This document shows positions 11,725 through 20,930 of a stretch of 64,000 nt of DNA, piece by piece. Location of the stretch: assembly GCF_014396975.1 (NCBI RefSeq), contig NZ_CP060719.1:1088001-1152000 (forward strand), in the 5' to 3' direction. The translations under genes were made by a program, and so were the position numbers. Under the pieces are notes generated by a model. It ran no database searches. It was not told the origin of the DNA and was given only the letters and a program-made list of their open reading frames with translations. Source of the stretch: Thermomonas carbonis. GTDB taxonomy: Bacteria; Pseudomonadota; Gammaproteobacteria; Xanthomonadales; Xanthomonadaceae. Within the stretch, counting starts at the first letter, position 1, and every line of letters begins with the position of its first letter.

Positions 11725-13488
11725 GTGCAGCCACGCCTTTCCCGCTTCCGCGCCGTCCTGCCCTGCCTGACAGTGGCTCTTGCGCTCGTCGCCGCGCCTG
11801 CCTCGGCCGATGTCTTCATCAACGAGATCCACTACGACGATGCGACCTCGTCCGGCGACACCGGCGAACGCATCGAGATCGTGGCTACTGCCGGCGAGAC
11901 CCTGAGCGCGTATCGGATCTACCTCTACAACGGCTCCACGCCGTCGGCCGCTGTGACCTACGACAACGACCTGGTGCCCGCCGGCAGCCTGGCGTCCTGC
12001 GGCGCGCAGGTGCGCATCGCGACCGTCAGCTATCCGAGCAACGGCATCCAGAACGGATCGAACGACGGCATCGCCCTGGTCAATCCGGCCGGCCAGGTGG
12101 TGCAGTTCATCAGCTACGAGGGTGTGATCAAGGCCAGCAACGGGCCGGCCGCGGGGCGCACCAGCGTGAACCTGCCGGTGTCCGAATCCGGCTCCGATCC
12201 GGCCGGGCGTTCGCTGCGGCTTGCGGGCACCGGCACGACCTACGCCAACTTCAGCTGGCAGGCTGCGGCCACGGCGAGCTTTGGCGGCTGCAACGCCGGC
12301 CAGACCTTCGCCGCACCGAATCCGCCGCCGGTGGTGACCTCGACCACGCCGGTATCCGGTGCCACCGATTTCCCCGCCGCGGGCAATCTGGCGGTCGGTT
12401 TCAGCGAATCCGTGAGCCTGGCCAGCGGTGCCTTCACCTTGGCCTGCGCGACTTCCGGCAACGTCGCGCTCACCCACGCCAGCAGTGGCTCCAGCTTCGC
12501 CATCAGCACCAACACCGCGCTGCACGGCGGCGAGACCTGCACGCTGGGCGTGGTCGCGAGCAAGGTCACCGATGCAGGCGGTGCCAAGCCCGTCGCCAAC
12601 ACCACGGTGTCGTTCACCGTCGCCGCCGCCGGCCCGACCGGCTACTACGGCCAGGTCAACACCAGCAGCCCGTCGCAATTGCGCTGCTCGCTGCACGCGA
12701 CCATCAAGGGTCATACCGCCTATCCCTACAGCGGCGGCACCACCAACACCTGGACGATCCTGGAGATCGCCGACGAAGACCCGAACAACAGCGGACGCAT
12801 CCTCGACGCCTACCGCAATCGCAGCTACGCCAAGGTCACCGACCGCGCCGGCAGCGGCACCGGCTTGCGCTACAACCGCGAGCACACCTGGCCGAACTCG
12901 CTGGGCTTCGGCTCCGCCAGCGGCAACCTCGGCCTGCCGTACGCGCCGTACACCGACACCCACATGCTCTACCTGACCGACGCGACCTGGAACGCGGACC
13001 GCGGCAACAAGCCGTATGCGGATTGCACCACTGGCTGCGGCGAGCGCATCACCGAGGCCAACAACGGCAGCGGTGGCGGCAGCGGCGTTTATCCGGGCAA
13101 CTCCAACTGGGTGAAGACGCCGGACGGCAATGCCGGCTCGTTCCAGGTCTGGGGCAAGCGCAAGGGCGACATGGCCCGCGCGATCCTGTACATGGCGATC
13201 CGCTACGAAGGCGGCGTGGATCCGAACACCGGGCAGTCCGAGCCCGACCTCGAGCTGACCAACGACCGCAGCAAGATCGTGATCACCTCGGCATCGCCGG
13301 CCTACATGGGCCTGCTGTCCACGCTGCTGGCCTGGCACAGCGCGGATCCGCCGGACGCCGCCGAGCGCGAGCGCAACGAAGTGATCTTCAGCTTCCAGGG
13401 CAACCGCAACCCATTCATCGACCACCCGGAATGGGCGACGAACGCGCTGTTCACCTCGACCAAGCCGGCGACCTGCCAGTTGAACTAA
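11725..13488 (+). CDS. Secreted EndA/endonuclease I family nuclease with N-terminal adhesion-type domains
   Basis: The protein starts with a signal peptide ending ASA before DVFINEIHYDD. An N-terminal lamin-tail-like domain follows (VFINEIHYDD ... GERIEIVATAG, about residues 28-180), then an Ig-like Big_5-type domain (TSTTPVSGATDFPAAGNLAV ... VSFTVA, about 205-310), and a C-terminal endonuclease I domain. Nuclease landmarks are GHTAYPYSGG, the catalytic NREHTWPNSLGF, DTHMLYLTDATWNADRGNKPY, WGKRKGDMARAILYMAIRYEGG and LLAWHSADPPDAAERERNEV. It probably degrades extracellular or periplasmic nucleic acid. I chose GTG 11725, behind GACGAGAG; GTG 11716 and TTG 11707 are alternatives. It is a single-gene unit. 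Confidence 0.88.
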   Translation: MQPRLSRFRAVLPCLTVALALVAAPASADVFINEIHYDDATSSGDTGERIEIVATAGETLSAYRIYLYNGSTPSAAVTYDNDLVPAGSLASCGAQVRIATVSYPSNGIQNGSNDGIALVNPAGQVVQFISYEGVIKASNGPAAGRTSVNLPVSESGSDPAGRSLRLAGTGTTYANFSWQAAATASFGGCNAGQTFAAPNPPPVVTSTTPVSGATDFPAAGNLAVGFSESVSLASGAFTLACATSGNVALTHASSGSSFAISTNTALHGGETCTLGVVASKVTDAGGAKPVANTTVSFTVAAAGPTGYYGQVNTSSPSQLRCSLHATIKGHTAYPYSGGTTNTWTILEIADEDPNNSGRILDAYRNRSYAKVTDRAGSGTGLRYNREHTWPNSLGFGSASGNLGLPYAPYTDTHMLYLTDATWNADRGNKPYADCTTGCGERITEANNGSGGGSGVYPGNSNWVKTPDGNAGSFQVWGKRKGDMARAILYMAIRYEGGVDPNTGQSEPDLELTNDRSKIVITSASPAYMGLLSTLLAWHSADPPDAAERERNEVIFSFQGNRNPFIDHPEWATNALFTSTKPATCQLN

Positions 13489-13563
13489 ACCCGTCGCGGC
13501 AACAACACCGACCGCGAGACCGCCATGTATTCGCGTAGCCGCATGTAGCGGCGCAGCTGTCCG

Positions 13564-13589
13564 GCCAGTCGGCTTGCATGCCGACTGGC
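13564..13589 (+). terminator. Stem-loop downstream of the nuclease gene
   Basis: Perfect 10-bp stem GCCAGTCGGC, loop TTGCAT, GCCGACTGGC, followed by GTTCGT. It is probably the transcript end of the nuclease gene. The rest of the 194-base gap holds only the tatD promoter region. Confidence 0.5.
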
Positions 13590-13670
13590 GTTCGTGGGCT
13601 CGCAGCGGTGCTGCTCGAATTCCCCACTCACCCCGCCGGTAGGCGCGGGCGGGAGTCGCAAGCCGTCCGC

Positions 13671-13676
13671 TAAAAT
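13671..13676 (+). promoter_or_regulatory. -10-like TAAAAT seven bases before the tatD start
   Basis: TAAAAT ends six bases before the tatD ATG with no ribosome site between them. If this is the -10 box, tatD would be made from a leaderless mRNA. No good -35 is visible. Confidence 0.35.
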
Positions 13677-13682
13677 CGCCGC

Positions 13683-14477
13683 ATGCATCTGATCGACATC
13701 GGCGCCAACCTCACCCACGACAGTTTCGACCGCGACCGCGACACGGTGCTGCAGCGCGCCCGCGATGCCGGCGTGACCCGGATGATCATCACCGGTGCTT
13801 CGCGCGAGCATTCGCCGAAGGCGCTTGCACTGGCGCAGACGCATCCCGGCACGCTGTTCGCCACCGCCGGCGTGCATCCGCACCACGCGGTCGAATACAC
13901 CGAAGAATGCGATGCCGAGATGCGCGCGCTGCATGCGCATCCGGAAGTCGTCGCGGTCGGCGAATGCGGGCTGGATTTCTTCCGCGATTTCTCGCCGCGC
14001 CCGGCGCAGCGCAAGGCCTTCGAGCGGCAATTGCAGATCGCCGTGGAGACGCAGAAGCCGCTGTTCCTGCACCAGCGCGACGCCCATGCCGACTTCATGG
14101 CGATGATGAAGAACTTCGACGGCAAGCTCGGACCGGCGGTGGTGCACTGCTTCACCGGCACCCGCGAGGAACTGTTCGACTGCCTCGACAACGACTGGCA
14201 CATCGGCATCACCGGCTGGTTGTGCGACGAACGCCGTGGCCAGCACCTGCGCGAGATCGTCGGCAACATCCCGGCGCATCGGCTGATGGTGGAAACCGAC
14301 GCGCCCTACCTGCTGCCGCGCACGTTGAAACCGATGCCGAAGGACCGCCGCAACGAGCCGGCGTTCCTGCCGCACATCGTCGAGGAACTGGCGCGCGATC
14401 GCGGCGAAGACGTGGCGACGACTGCAGCGGCGACCACATTGGCCGCCGCCGCGTTTTTCCGATTACCCGAAGCCTGA
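13683..14477 (+). CDS. tatD: TatD family metal-dependent DNase
   Basis: A 264-residue TIM-barrel hydrolase closely resembling E. coli TatD itself (260 residues) rather than its paralogues YcfH or YjjV. Shared blocks are IDIGANLTHDSFDRDRD, TAGVHPHHA, VVAVGECGLDFFRDFS, HQRDAHADF, VVHCFTGTREEL, HIGITGWLCDERRGQHLRE, LMVETDAPYLLPRTLKP and RRNEPAFLPHI. The metal-binding His, Glu, His and Asp residues sit in these blocks. TatD has 3'-5' DNase activity; despite its name it is not needed for Tat export. It is monocistronic. Confidence 0.95.
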   Translation: MHLIDIGANLTHDSFDRDRDTVLQRARDAGVTRMIITGASREHSPKALALAQTHPGTLFATAGVHPHHAVEYTEECDAEMRALHAHPEVVAVGECGLDFFRDFSPRPAQRKAFERQLQIAVETQKPLFLHQRDAHADFMAMMKNFDGKLGPAVVHCFTGTREELFDCLDNDWHIGITGWLCDERRGQHLREIVGNIPAHRLMVETDAPYLLPRTLKPMPKDRRNEPAFLPHIVEELARDRGEDVATTAAATTLAAAAFFRLPEA

Positions 14478-14486
14478 GCCGGATAC

Positions 14487-14516
14487 GCAAACCCCCGGCC
14501 AGGACCGGGCGTTTGC
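14487..14516. terminator. Bidirectional stem-loop between tatD and a convergent lipoprotein gene
   Basis: GCAAAC pairs with GTTTGC and CCCGG with CCGGG around a CCAGGA-type loop, with one small bulge. It lies in the 58-base gap between convergent genes. Confidence 0.5.
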
Positions 14517-14535
14517 CGTCTGCAGGCAGCTGCGC

Positions 14536-15216
14536 TTATTTCGCAGGTGGTGGCAGCGGACCTTCCGCGACCATGATGCCGCCGTCATCGTTGCGGGCAT
14601 GGACCACCACCCAGATCGCCTTGTCGGCGTGGCGGATCACGTAGGTATCGGCGTCCGCGTCGTACCAGTACGCATCGCGGATGCGATCGAACTCCTGGCG
14701 GAAATCGCTCAGCGCCTTTTCGTTCGCTTCGTACACGGTTTCGTCGTAACTGCGCTCGCTTATGCGGACGCCACCCAGTGCTTCGATCGCCTGCTGCAGG
14801 TTCTTGCGCACCTCGAACTTGGAGAACGTCTTGCCGTCGTCGCTGCGGATCGAATCGCTGAAGGTCTTGCCCTCGAGCCAGAGCAATTGCCCGCCGGTCC
14901 ACAGCGGCACGCGAGCCAGGTCCTTGCTCTGGGCGGCCAGATCCTTGTTGCCGAAGTGGTAACCGGCCGGCAGCGCGACGTACGGCCACGCCGGCTGCGG
15001 CTTGTCGCTGACCGGGATGCGGTTGATGTCGAAGACGGTGACGGCGGGTGCCACGGGTGTGGCCTCGGGAGCCGGCGTGGGTGTCGCGGGCGCTTCAGCC
15101 GGTGCCTGTGCCGCATCCGCTGCGGGCGGTGTCTCGACGGCAGGCGTTTCCCCTGGCTTGCATCCAACCAGCAGGACCATCGCCACGCATGACGCCAATA
15201 CAGTCTTGGTCACCAT
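14536..15216 (-). CDS. Lipoprotein with a domain resembling the N-terminal part of some OmpA-family proteins
   Basis: Function unknown. The 226-residue product has a lipobox (LLVGC), a long Ala/Pro-rich linker, then a globular domain: WPYVALPAGYHF, RVPLWTGGQLLWLEGKTF, a segment ending DGKTFSKFEVRKNLQQAIEALGG, and a last part DADADTYVIRHADKAIWVVVHA. By memory of family patterns, this domain precedes the OmpA domain in some outer-membrane proteins; here the OmpA domain itself is absent. The start at 15216 (MVTKTVLASC) is preferred over an upstream ATG because it places the signal peptide correctly. The gene is divergent from the RND efflux pair. Confidence 0.7.
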   Translation of the reverse strand: MVTKTVLASCVAMVLLVGCKPGETPAVETPPAADAAQAPAEAPATPTPAPEATPVAPAVTVFDINRIPVSDKPQPAWPYVALPAGYHFGNKDLAAQSKDLARVPLWTGGQLLWLEGKTFSDSIRSDDGKTFSKFEVRKNLQQAIEALGGVRISERSYDETVYEANEKALSDFRQEFDRIRDAYWYDADADTYVIRHADKAIWVVVHARNDDGGIMVAEGPLPPPAK

Positions 15217-15329
15217 CACTGTTTCGTACTCCAGATTCGGGGGAGCGCGGAGTTTAGCCAATGGATGTTCCATGCCACGTCCACGGCCAAGGCGCGCCGA
15301 GGCGTTCGTCCCGGTGCACCCGCAGTTAA

Positions 15330-15345
15330 TGAACTGAGCGGTTCA
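15330..15345. promoter_or_regulatory. Operator-like dyad upstream of the RND efflux genes
   Basis: TGAACTGAGCGGTTCA, a 16-bp imperfect palindrome (arms TGAAC/GTTCA, 12 of 16 symmetric), 44 bases before the adaptor ATG and just upstream of a -10-like TAGACT at 15355-15360. The size and location suit a TetR-type repressor. No TetR gene is adjacent. Confidence 0.45.
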
Positions 15346-15388
15346 CATACAGGCTAGACTGCGCGCCTCCCCCGTTGCCGGATCGCGC

Positions 15389-16486
15389 ATGCGCCGCATC
15401 GCCCGCCCGCTTGTCCTCGGTCTCGCCCTTGGCGTCGCCGTCATCGCCACCGCCTGCAGCAAGAAAGAGGAAGCAACCGCCAAGCCGGTCGCAGCCTTCG
15501 CGGTCAGCGTGGCGCGCGTGCAGGCGCAGGACATTCCGCGCAGCGTGCTGGTGTCCGGACCGGTCTCCGCGTGGGAAGAGATGCAGCTCGGCGTCGAAGT
15601 CAGTGGCCTGCGCGTCACCAGCCTGCTGGTCGATGTCGGCCAGGCCGTGCGCAAGGGCGAACTGCTGCTGCAACTCGATCACCGCAGCCTGGACGCCGAA
15701 CTTGCACAAGCCGACGCCGCCTTGCGCGAAGCCGAAGCCGGTGCCTCGCTGGCGCGCTCGCAACTCGCGCGCGGCGAACTGCTGGTGAAGGACAAGTACA
15801 TCAGCGCGACGCAGCTGGACGAGTTGCGCGCCGGCCGCGTAAAGGGTGATGCGCGCGTCGGCACCGCGCGGGCGATGCGCGATACCGCCGCCCTGCGCCG
15901 CAGCTTCGCCGACCTGCGCGCACCCGATGCCGGCGTCATCTCCAAGCGGCTGGTGCAACCGGGGCAAGTGGTGGCATCGGGCAGCGAACTGCTGCGGCTG
16001 ATCCGCCAGGGTCGCCTGGAATGGCGCGCCGAACTCGCCGAAGCCGAACTCGGTCGGGTCAAGCCCGGCGACCGCATCCAGCTGACGACGCGCGACGGCA
16101 AGGCGGTCGTCGGCCAGGTGCGCGCGGTCAGTCCCGGCGTCGATGCAAGCACCCGCACCGGCACCGTCTACGCTGACCTGCCCGACCCACAAGGCCTGCA
16201 GCCCGGTACCTACCTGCAAGGGCGCATCGACACCGGCATCGGCCAGGGCCTGACCGTGCCCGCCGCCACCGTGGTCCAGCGCGACGGCCATCCGAACGTG
16301 TTCACCGTCGACGCCAAGGGCATCGCCCATCGCGTGCGCATCCGCACCGGCGGCATCGCCAACGGCCAGGTCGAAGTGCTCGAGGGCCTGAAGGCCGGCG
16401 ATGCGGTGGTCGAACAGGGCGCCGGATTCCTCGGCGACGGCGACAGCGTGCGCATCGTCGAGGCCACCCCGGCCACCACGCCATGA
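15389..16486 (+). CDS. RND efflux periplasmic adaptor (membrane fusion) lipoprotein
   Basis: The 365-residue adaptor links an inner-membrane RND pump to an outer-membrane channel. It has lipobox VIATAC (Cys at about residue 24), then a barrel-sandwich half motif (VRKGELLLQLDHRSLDAEL), a short alpha-hairpin (about residues 105-165), the second lipoyl half (LRAPDAGVISKRLVQPGQVV), a beta-barrel domain (VKPGDRIQLTTRDGK) and the membrane-proximal domain ending GLKAGDAVVEQGAGFLGDGD. It overlaps the pump gene by four bases (ATGA), so the two are co-translated. No outer-membrane channel gene follows; TolC-like proteins are often encoded elsewhere. Confidence 0.93.
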   Translation: MRRIARPLVLGLALGVAVIATACSKKEEATAKPVAAFAVSVARVQAQDIPRSVLVSGPVSAWEEMQLGVEVSGLRVTSLLVDVGQAVRKGELLLQLDHRSLDAELAQADAALREAEAGASLARSQLARGELLVKDKYISATQLDELRAGRVKGDARVGTARAMRDTAALRRSFADLRAPDAGVISKRLVQPGQVVASGSELLRLIRQGRLEWRAELAEAELGRVKPGDRIQLTTRDGKAVVGQVRAVSPGVDASTRTGTVYADLPDPQGLQPGTYLQGRIDTGIGQGLTVPAATVVQRDGHPNVFTVDAKGIAHRVRIRTGGIANGQVEVLEGLKAGDAVVEQGAGFLGDGDSVRIVEATPATTP

Positions 16487-19400
16487 GCGGCGGCGGCAGC
16501 CTGTCCACTTGGGGGATCCGCAACCCGGTCCCCGCGATGATGCTGTTCTTCGTGCTGTGCGTGGCCGGCCTGTGGGGTTTCCACCAGTTGCCGGTCGCGC
16601 GCTTCCCGGACATCGCGTTCCCGATGACCACGGTCACCATCACCCAGCCCGGCGCGTCGCCGTCGCAGCTGGAAACCGAGGTCACCCGCAAGGTCGAGGA
16701 CTCGGTGGCGACGCTGGACAACGTCAAGCGCGTCACCTCCACCGTGGTCGAAGGCAGCTCGACCACCGCCATCGAGTTCAACCTCGAGGCGGACATCATG
16801 ACCGCGCTGAACGACACCAAGGACGCGGTGACGCGGATCCGGATGAACCTGCCGCAGGACATCCAGGAACCGATCATCGCCAAGGTCGAGATCGGCGGGT
16901 CGCTGCTGACCTATGCGGTGAGTGCGCCGGGCATGGCGCCGGACGAACTGTCGTGGTTCGTCGATCGCCACGTGATGCGCGCGCTGTACGGCGTGGAAGG
17001 CGTGGCCGCGATCAATCGCATCGGCGGCGTCGAGCGGCAGGTGCGGGTGGACCTGGATCCGCAGGCGCTGCAGGCGCAGGGCGTGACCGCCGGCGAGATC
17101 AGCCAGCAACTGGCCGCGACCCAGGTCGAGCGCCCGGGCGGCAAGGCCGAACTGGATGGTGGCCAGCAGACCGTGCGCACGATCGGCACCATCGCCGATG
17201 CGCAGGCGCTGCGCGACTACAGCATCGCCCTCGGCAATGGCCGGGACGTGCGGCTGTCCGCGCTCGCCACGATCACCGACGGCGCCGCCGATCCGACCCA
17301 GCTCGCCTTGCTGGATGGCAAGCCGGTGGTCGGCTTCTCGCTGGCGCGCAGCCGCGGCGCCGACGAACTCAAGGTCCGCGACGGCATCAAGGCCGCGCTC
17401 GACGCGCTGGAGAAGCAGCATCCCGGAACGAGCTACCGGCTGGTCACCGACATGTCGGAAGAAACCCAGCGTTCCTACTCGTCGTCGATGACGATGCTGG
17501 TCGAAGGCGCGCTGCTGGCGCTGGCCGTGGTGTTCTGGTTCCTGCGCGACTGGCGCGCGACTTGGGTCAGCGCGATCGCGTTGCCGCTGTCGATCATCCC
17601 CACCTTCGCGGTGATGCAGTGGTTCGGCTTCAGCCTCAACATCATCACGTTGCTGGCGTTGAGCGTGGTGGTCGGCATCCTGGTCGATGATGCGATCGTC
17701 GAGATCGAGAACATCGTCCGCCACCTCGGCATGGGCAAGAAACCGCTGGATGCCGCGCGCGATGCCGCCGACGAAATCGGCACCGCGGTGATCGCGACCT
17801 CGGTGACATTGGCGGCGGTGTTCGTGCCGGTCGCGTTCATGCCCGGTATTCCCGGCAAGTTCTTCCGCGAGTTCGGCTGGACCGCCGCGACCGCGGTGAT
17901 GTTCTCGCTGCTGGTGGCGCGCCTGCTCACGCCGATGATGGCCGCCCGCCTGCTCAAGCCGCAGCCCGAGCATCCCGCCGACAGCAAGTTCATGACCCGC
18001 TACCTGGGCTGGGTCGATACCGCCTTGCACAATCGCTGGAAGACGCTCGGCGTCGCCACCCTGCTGTTCTTCGGCTCGCTGGCACTGATCCCGTTCATCC
18101 CGACGACCTTCATCCCGGTCTCCGACCAGGGCCGCAGCATGTTGTCGATCGAACTGCCGCCGGGCACGCCGATCGAGGACACCGCGCGCGTCTCCGAACA
18201 GGCGCGCACGCTGCTTGGGAAAATCCCGGAGCTCAAGCAGGTATTCACCCAGATCGGCAGCGTTCCCGACCTCGGCGATCCCGGCAAGAGCGGCGGCGCC
18301 GATGCGCGCAAGGCGGTGATGACGCTGGACTGGGGTCCGGAGCACGACCGCGACCGCAGCCAGAAGCAGCTGGAACAGGTGGTGCGCGATGCACTGGCCG
18401 ACCTGCCCGGCGTGCGCACCAGCTTCCTCAGCAGCGAGCCCGGCGAGCAACTCGCACTGGTCCTGGCCGGCGACGATCCGGCGACGCTGGATGCCGCCGC
18501 CAGTGCGCTGGAACGCGACCTGCGCAAGATCAGCGGACTCGGCAGCGTGTCGTCGTCGGCATCGTTGTTGCGTCCGGAGCTGCAGATCCTGCCGGACCCG
18601 GCGCGCGCCGCCGATCTCGGCGTCTCCACCGCCGCGATCGCCGAGGCCGCGCGCGTCGCCACCGCCGGTGATTACACCCAGCGCCTCGCCAAGCTCAACC
18701 TGCCCGACCGGCAGATCCCGATCCGCGTCGGCTTCGACCGCGAGACCCTGCGCGACCCGGCCACGCTCGGCCAGCTGCGCGTGCAGGGCCGCAGCGCGCC
18801 GGTGCCGCTGGACGCGGTCGCCGACATCGTCGAGGGCAGCGGACCATCGGTGATCAGCCGCTACAAGCGCCAGCGCAACATCACCCTGAGCGCCGAACTC
18901 AACGGTCGCCCGCTCGGTGACGTGATGCAGGAAATCGAGGCGCTGCCGTCGGTGAAGAACGTGCCGCCCGGGGTGTCTTTCATCAACACCGGCGACGCCG
19001 AGATCTTCGTCGAGCTCTTCGTCGGCTTCGTGCTGGCGATGATCGCCGGCATCCTCTGCATCTACATGGTGCTGTTGTTGCTGTTCAAGCACCCGATGCA
19101 GCCGCTGACCATCCTCACCGCGATCCCGCTGTGCGCGGGTGGCGCGTTCGGCGCGTTGCTGGTGACCCAGAACGCGTTGTCGCTGCCGGCATTGATCGGC
19201 CTGCTGATGCTGATCGGCATCGCCACCAAGAACTCGATCCTGCTGGTCGATTACGCAGTGATGGCGGAGGACGTGCACGGCATGAGCCAGCACGATGCGC
19301 TGGTCGATGCCTGCCACAAGCGCGCGCGGCCGGTGGTGATGACCACGATCGCGATGGGCGCCGGCATGTTGCCGCTCGCGCTCGGGTTCTCCGGCGACGC

Positions 19401-19572
19401 CAGCTTCCGCGCACCGATGGCGTGGGCAGTGATCGGCGGCCTGATCACCTCCACCGCGCTCAGCCTGATCGTGATCCCGGCGGCCTACACGGTGCTGCAC
19501 GACATCGGCGACTGGTTCGTGCTCAGGTTCTCGCGCAAGCGCGCCCCGGGCGACGTAGCCAGCGTGCACTGA
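16483..19572 (+). CDS. RND family efflux permease
   Basis: A 1029-residue pump of the AcrB/MdtB/MexK-like HAE-1 class, driven by protons. There are twelve predicted membrane segments: one near residue 15, five to six from about 330 to 530, and another set from about 845 onward, with two large periplasmic loops. The proton-relay residues are present: the Asp pair in VVGILVDDAIVEIENI (TM4) and the Lys in GIATKNSILLVDYA (TM10). The usual N-terminal motif PVARFPDIAFP is clear. Substrates cannot be read from sequence. It pairs with the adaptor at 15389. Confidence 0.95.
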   Translation: MSGGGSLSTWGIRNPVPAMMLFFVLCVAGLWGFHQLPVARFPDIAFPMTTVTITQPGASPSQLETEVTRKVEDSVATLDNVKRVTSTVVEGSSTTAIEFNLEADIMTALNDTKDAVTRIRMNLPQDIQEPIIAKVEIGGSLLTYAVSAPGMAPDELSWFVDRHVMRALYGVEGVAAINRIGGVERQVRVDLDPQALQAQGVTAGEISQQLAATQVERPGGKAELDGGQQTVRTIGTIADAQALRDYSIALGNGRDVRLSALATITDGAADPTQLALLDGKPVVGFSLARSRGADELKVRDGIKAALDALEKQHPGTSYRLVTDMSEETQRSYSSSMTMLVEGALLALAVVFWFLRDWRATWVSAIALPLSIIPTFAVMQWFGFSLNIITLLALSVVVGILVDDAIVEIENIVRHLGMGKKPLDAARDAADEIGTAVIATSVTLAAVFVPVAFMPGIPGKFFREFGWTAATAVMFSLLVARLLTPMMAARLLKPQPEHPADSKFMTRYLGWVDTALHNRWKTLGVATLLFFGSLALIPFIPTTFIPVSDQGRSMLSIELPPGTPIEDTARVSEQARTLLGKIPELKQVFTQIGSVPDLGDPGKSGGADARKAVMTLDWGPEHDRDRSQKQLEQVVRDALADLPGVRTSFLSSEPGEQLALVLAGDDPATLDAAASALERDLRKISGLGSVSSSASLLRPELQILPDPARAADLGVSTAAIAEAARVATAGDYTQRLAKLNLPDRQIPIRVGFDRETLRDPATLGQLRVQGRSAPVPLDAVADIVEGSGPSVISRYKRQRNITLSAELNGRPLGDVMQEIEALPSVKNVPPGVSFINTGDAEIFVELFVGFVLAMIAGILCIYMVLLLLFKHPMQPLTILTAIPLCAGGAFGALLVTQNALSLPALIGLLMLIGIATKNSILLVDYAVMAEDVHGMSQHDALVDACHKRARPVVMTTIAMGAGMLPLALGFSGDASFRAPMAWAVIGGLITSTALSLIVIPAAYTVLHDIGDWFVLRFSRKRAPGDVASVH

Positions 19573-19596
19573 GCTCGCCGAAGACCAGGAAACTCC

Positions 19597-20487
19597 CTAG
19601 GCGTCTGGCCAGACCAGCGAGCGATGCAGGTTGGCGCCGGCCCACGCGCCATCGCCCACGGCCAGCGACAGCGAATGCGGGATGCGCGCGGTGTCGCCGC
19701 AGGCGAATACGCCGGGCACGCTGGTTTCCTTCGCGTCGTTGGTCTGCACCTGCGTGCCCATCGGCGTTTCCATCAGCAGGCATCCCATCGCTTCGGCCAG
19801 CGGGGTCGCCGGCGCGTTCTTCGGCGCGGTGAACAAGCCGGCGAACGCCAGTCGCCTGCCGTCGGCCAGCACCACGTCCGCGTGCCCGTCGATGGCGGCG
19901 ATGGGCGTGCGCTCGATGGCGACGCCGCGCGCCTGCAAGTCCCGCGATGCGACATCGTCCAGCTCGATCGCTTCGTTGAGGAAGAACGTGACCGTGCCCC
20001 ACTCCGGCAGCAGTTGCGCCTGGTGCACCGACATCGGGTACGCGGCGATGACCCCGATGCGTCCCTGGTCCAGCTCGTAGCCGTGGCAGTACGGGCAATG
20101 GAACACGCTGCGTCCCCAGCGTTCCTGCAAGCCGGGAATCGCGGGTAGCGCGTCCAGCACGCCGGTCGCCAGCAACAGGCGACGCGCGGCGAACGCACCG
20201 GAGTCCGCGGTGCGCACGACGAACGCATCGCGGGTTCCGGAGGCGGCGATCACCACGTCGTCCCGCCACGCCAGCGTGGGATAGGCCTGCAGTTGCGCTC
20301 GCGATTTGCTGGCGATCACCGCGGGATCGACGCCGTCCTGCGACAGGAAGCCATGCGCGAGGGTTGCGTTGCGGTTGCGTCGGCGTCCTGCATCGATGAT
20401 GAGCACGCTACGCCGCGCGCGCACCAGTTGCAGGGCGGCCGCCATCCCGGCGTAACTGCCGCCGATCACGATCACGTCGTGGGTCAT
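19597..20487 (-). CDS. Thioredoxin reductase-like FAD/NAD(P)H oxidoreductase
   Basis: A 296-residue flavoprotein with an FAD-binding N-terminus (VIVIGGSYAGMAAALQLVRA), a redox-active CxxC (HCPYCHG, about residue 137) and the FAD-proximal VPGVFACGDTA near the C-terminus. The NADPH half (IGVIAAYPMSVHQAQLL) lacks the normal GGGxSA motif and reads AAYPMS, so it is more divergent than true TrxB. It probably reduces a disulfide or another small substrate; calling it TrxB would be too strong. The start overlaps the stop of the upstream Rrf2 regulator by four bases, so the two form one operon. Confidence 0.85.
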   Translation of the reverse strand: MTHDVIVIGGSYAGMAAALQLVRARRSVLIIDAGRRRNRNATLAHGFLSQDGVDPAVIASKSRAQLQAYPTLAWRDDVVIAASGTRDAFVVRTADSGAFAARRLLLATGVLDALPAIPGLQERWGRSVFHCPYCHGYELDQGRIGVIAAYPMSVHQAQLLPEWGTVTFFLNEAIELDDVASRDLQARGVAIERTPIAAIDGHADVVLADGRRLAFAGLFTAPKNAPATPLAEAMGCLLMETPMGTQVQTNDAKETSVPGVFACGDTARIPHSLSLAVGDGAWAGANLHRSLVWPDA

Positions 20488-20930
20488 TTCGGTTTTCTCT
20501 TGCGATGGCGCGCGTGGCGTTGCGCGAAGTCGGCCGCAAGCTGGCCCAGGGTCACCGTCTCGAACCGGCGCATGAGCAGGGCCTCGGCGTCGGCGAAGGC
20601 ACTGTCCAATGCTGCGTTGACGGCTTGCTCGACCAGGCAATCCGGGTGCTCGCTGCGGTTGCCGACCGCGAACAGCGCCGGTTCGCCCAGCGCCTCATGC
20701 AATTGCCGCAGGGTGACCTTGGACAGGTCGGTGGCGATGCGCCAGCCGCCGCCAGGTCCGCGATCGGCGGCCACCAGGCCGGCATCGCGCAGCAGGCCCA
20801 TCGTCCGCCTCACCACGACCGGATGGGTGGTCATGCACTGCGCCAGGGTGTCGGAGGTCATCGGGCCGTCCGCCTCCGCCATGTGCAGAAGGGCGTGCAG
20901 GACCGAAGAGAGTTTGCCGTCGCGTTTCAT
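20484..20930 (-). CDS. Rrf2 family transcriptional regulator
   Basis: A 148-residue Rrf2/IscR-fold winged-helix regulator: KLSSVLHALLHMAEADGPMTSDTLAQ, VVVRRTMGLLRDAGLV, the wing GPGGGWRIATDLSKVTLRQLHEALGEP. It has one cysteine in the region where IscR-type proteins bind an Fe-S cluster (HPDCLVE) and only one more near position 30, so cluster binding by three cysteines is unlikely. This resembles the CymR/YwnA-type branch. It is translationally coupled to the flavoprotein gene and faces a methyltransferase gene across a 20-base gap containing a dyad, its probable operator. Confidence 0.9.
   Translation of the reverse strand: MKRDGKLSSVLHALLHMAEADGPMTSDTLAQCMTTHPVVVRRTMGLLRDAGLVAADRGPGGGWRIATDLSKVTLRQLHEALGEPALFAVGNRSEHPDCLVEQAVNAALDSAFADAEALLMRRFETVTLGQLAADFAQRHARHRKRKPK

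Noticed and set aside
16210..19569. Minus-strand open frame of 1119 codons opposite the RND permease
   Set aside because: Same antisense artefact; the plus-strand pump has intact proton-relay residues and membrane helices.
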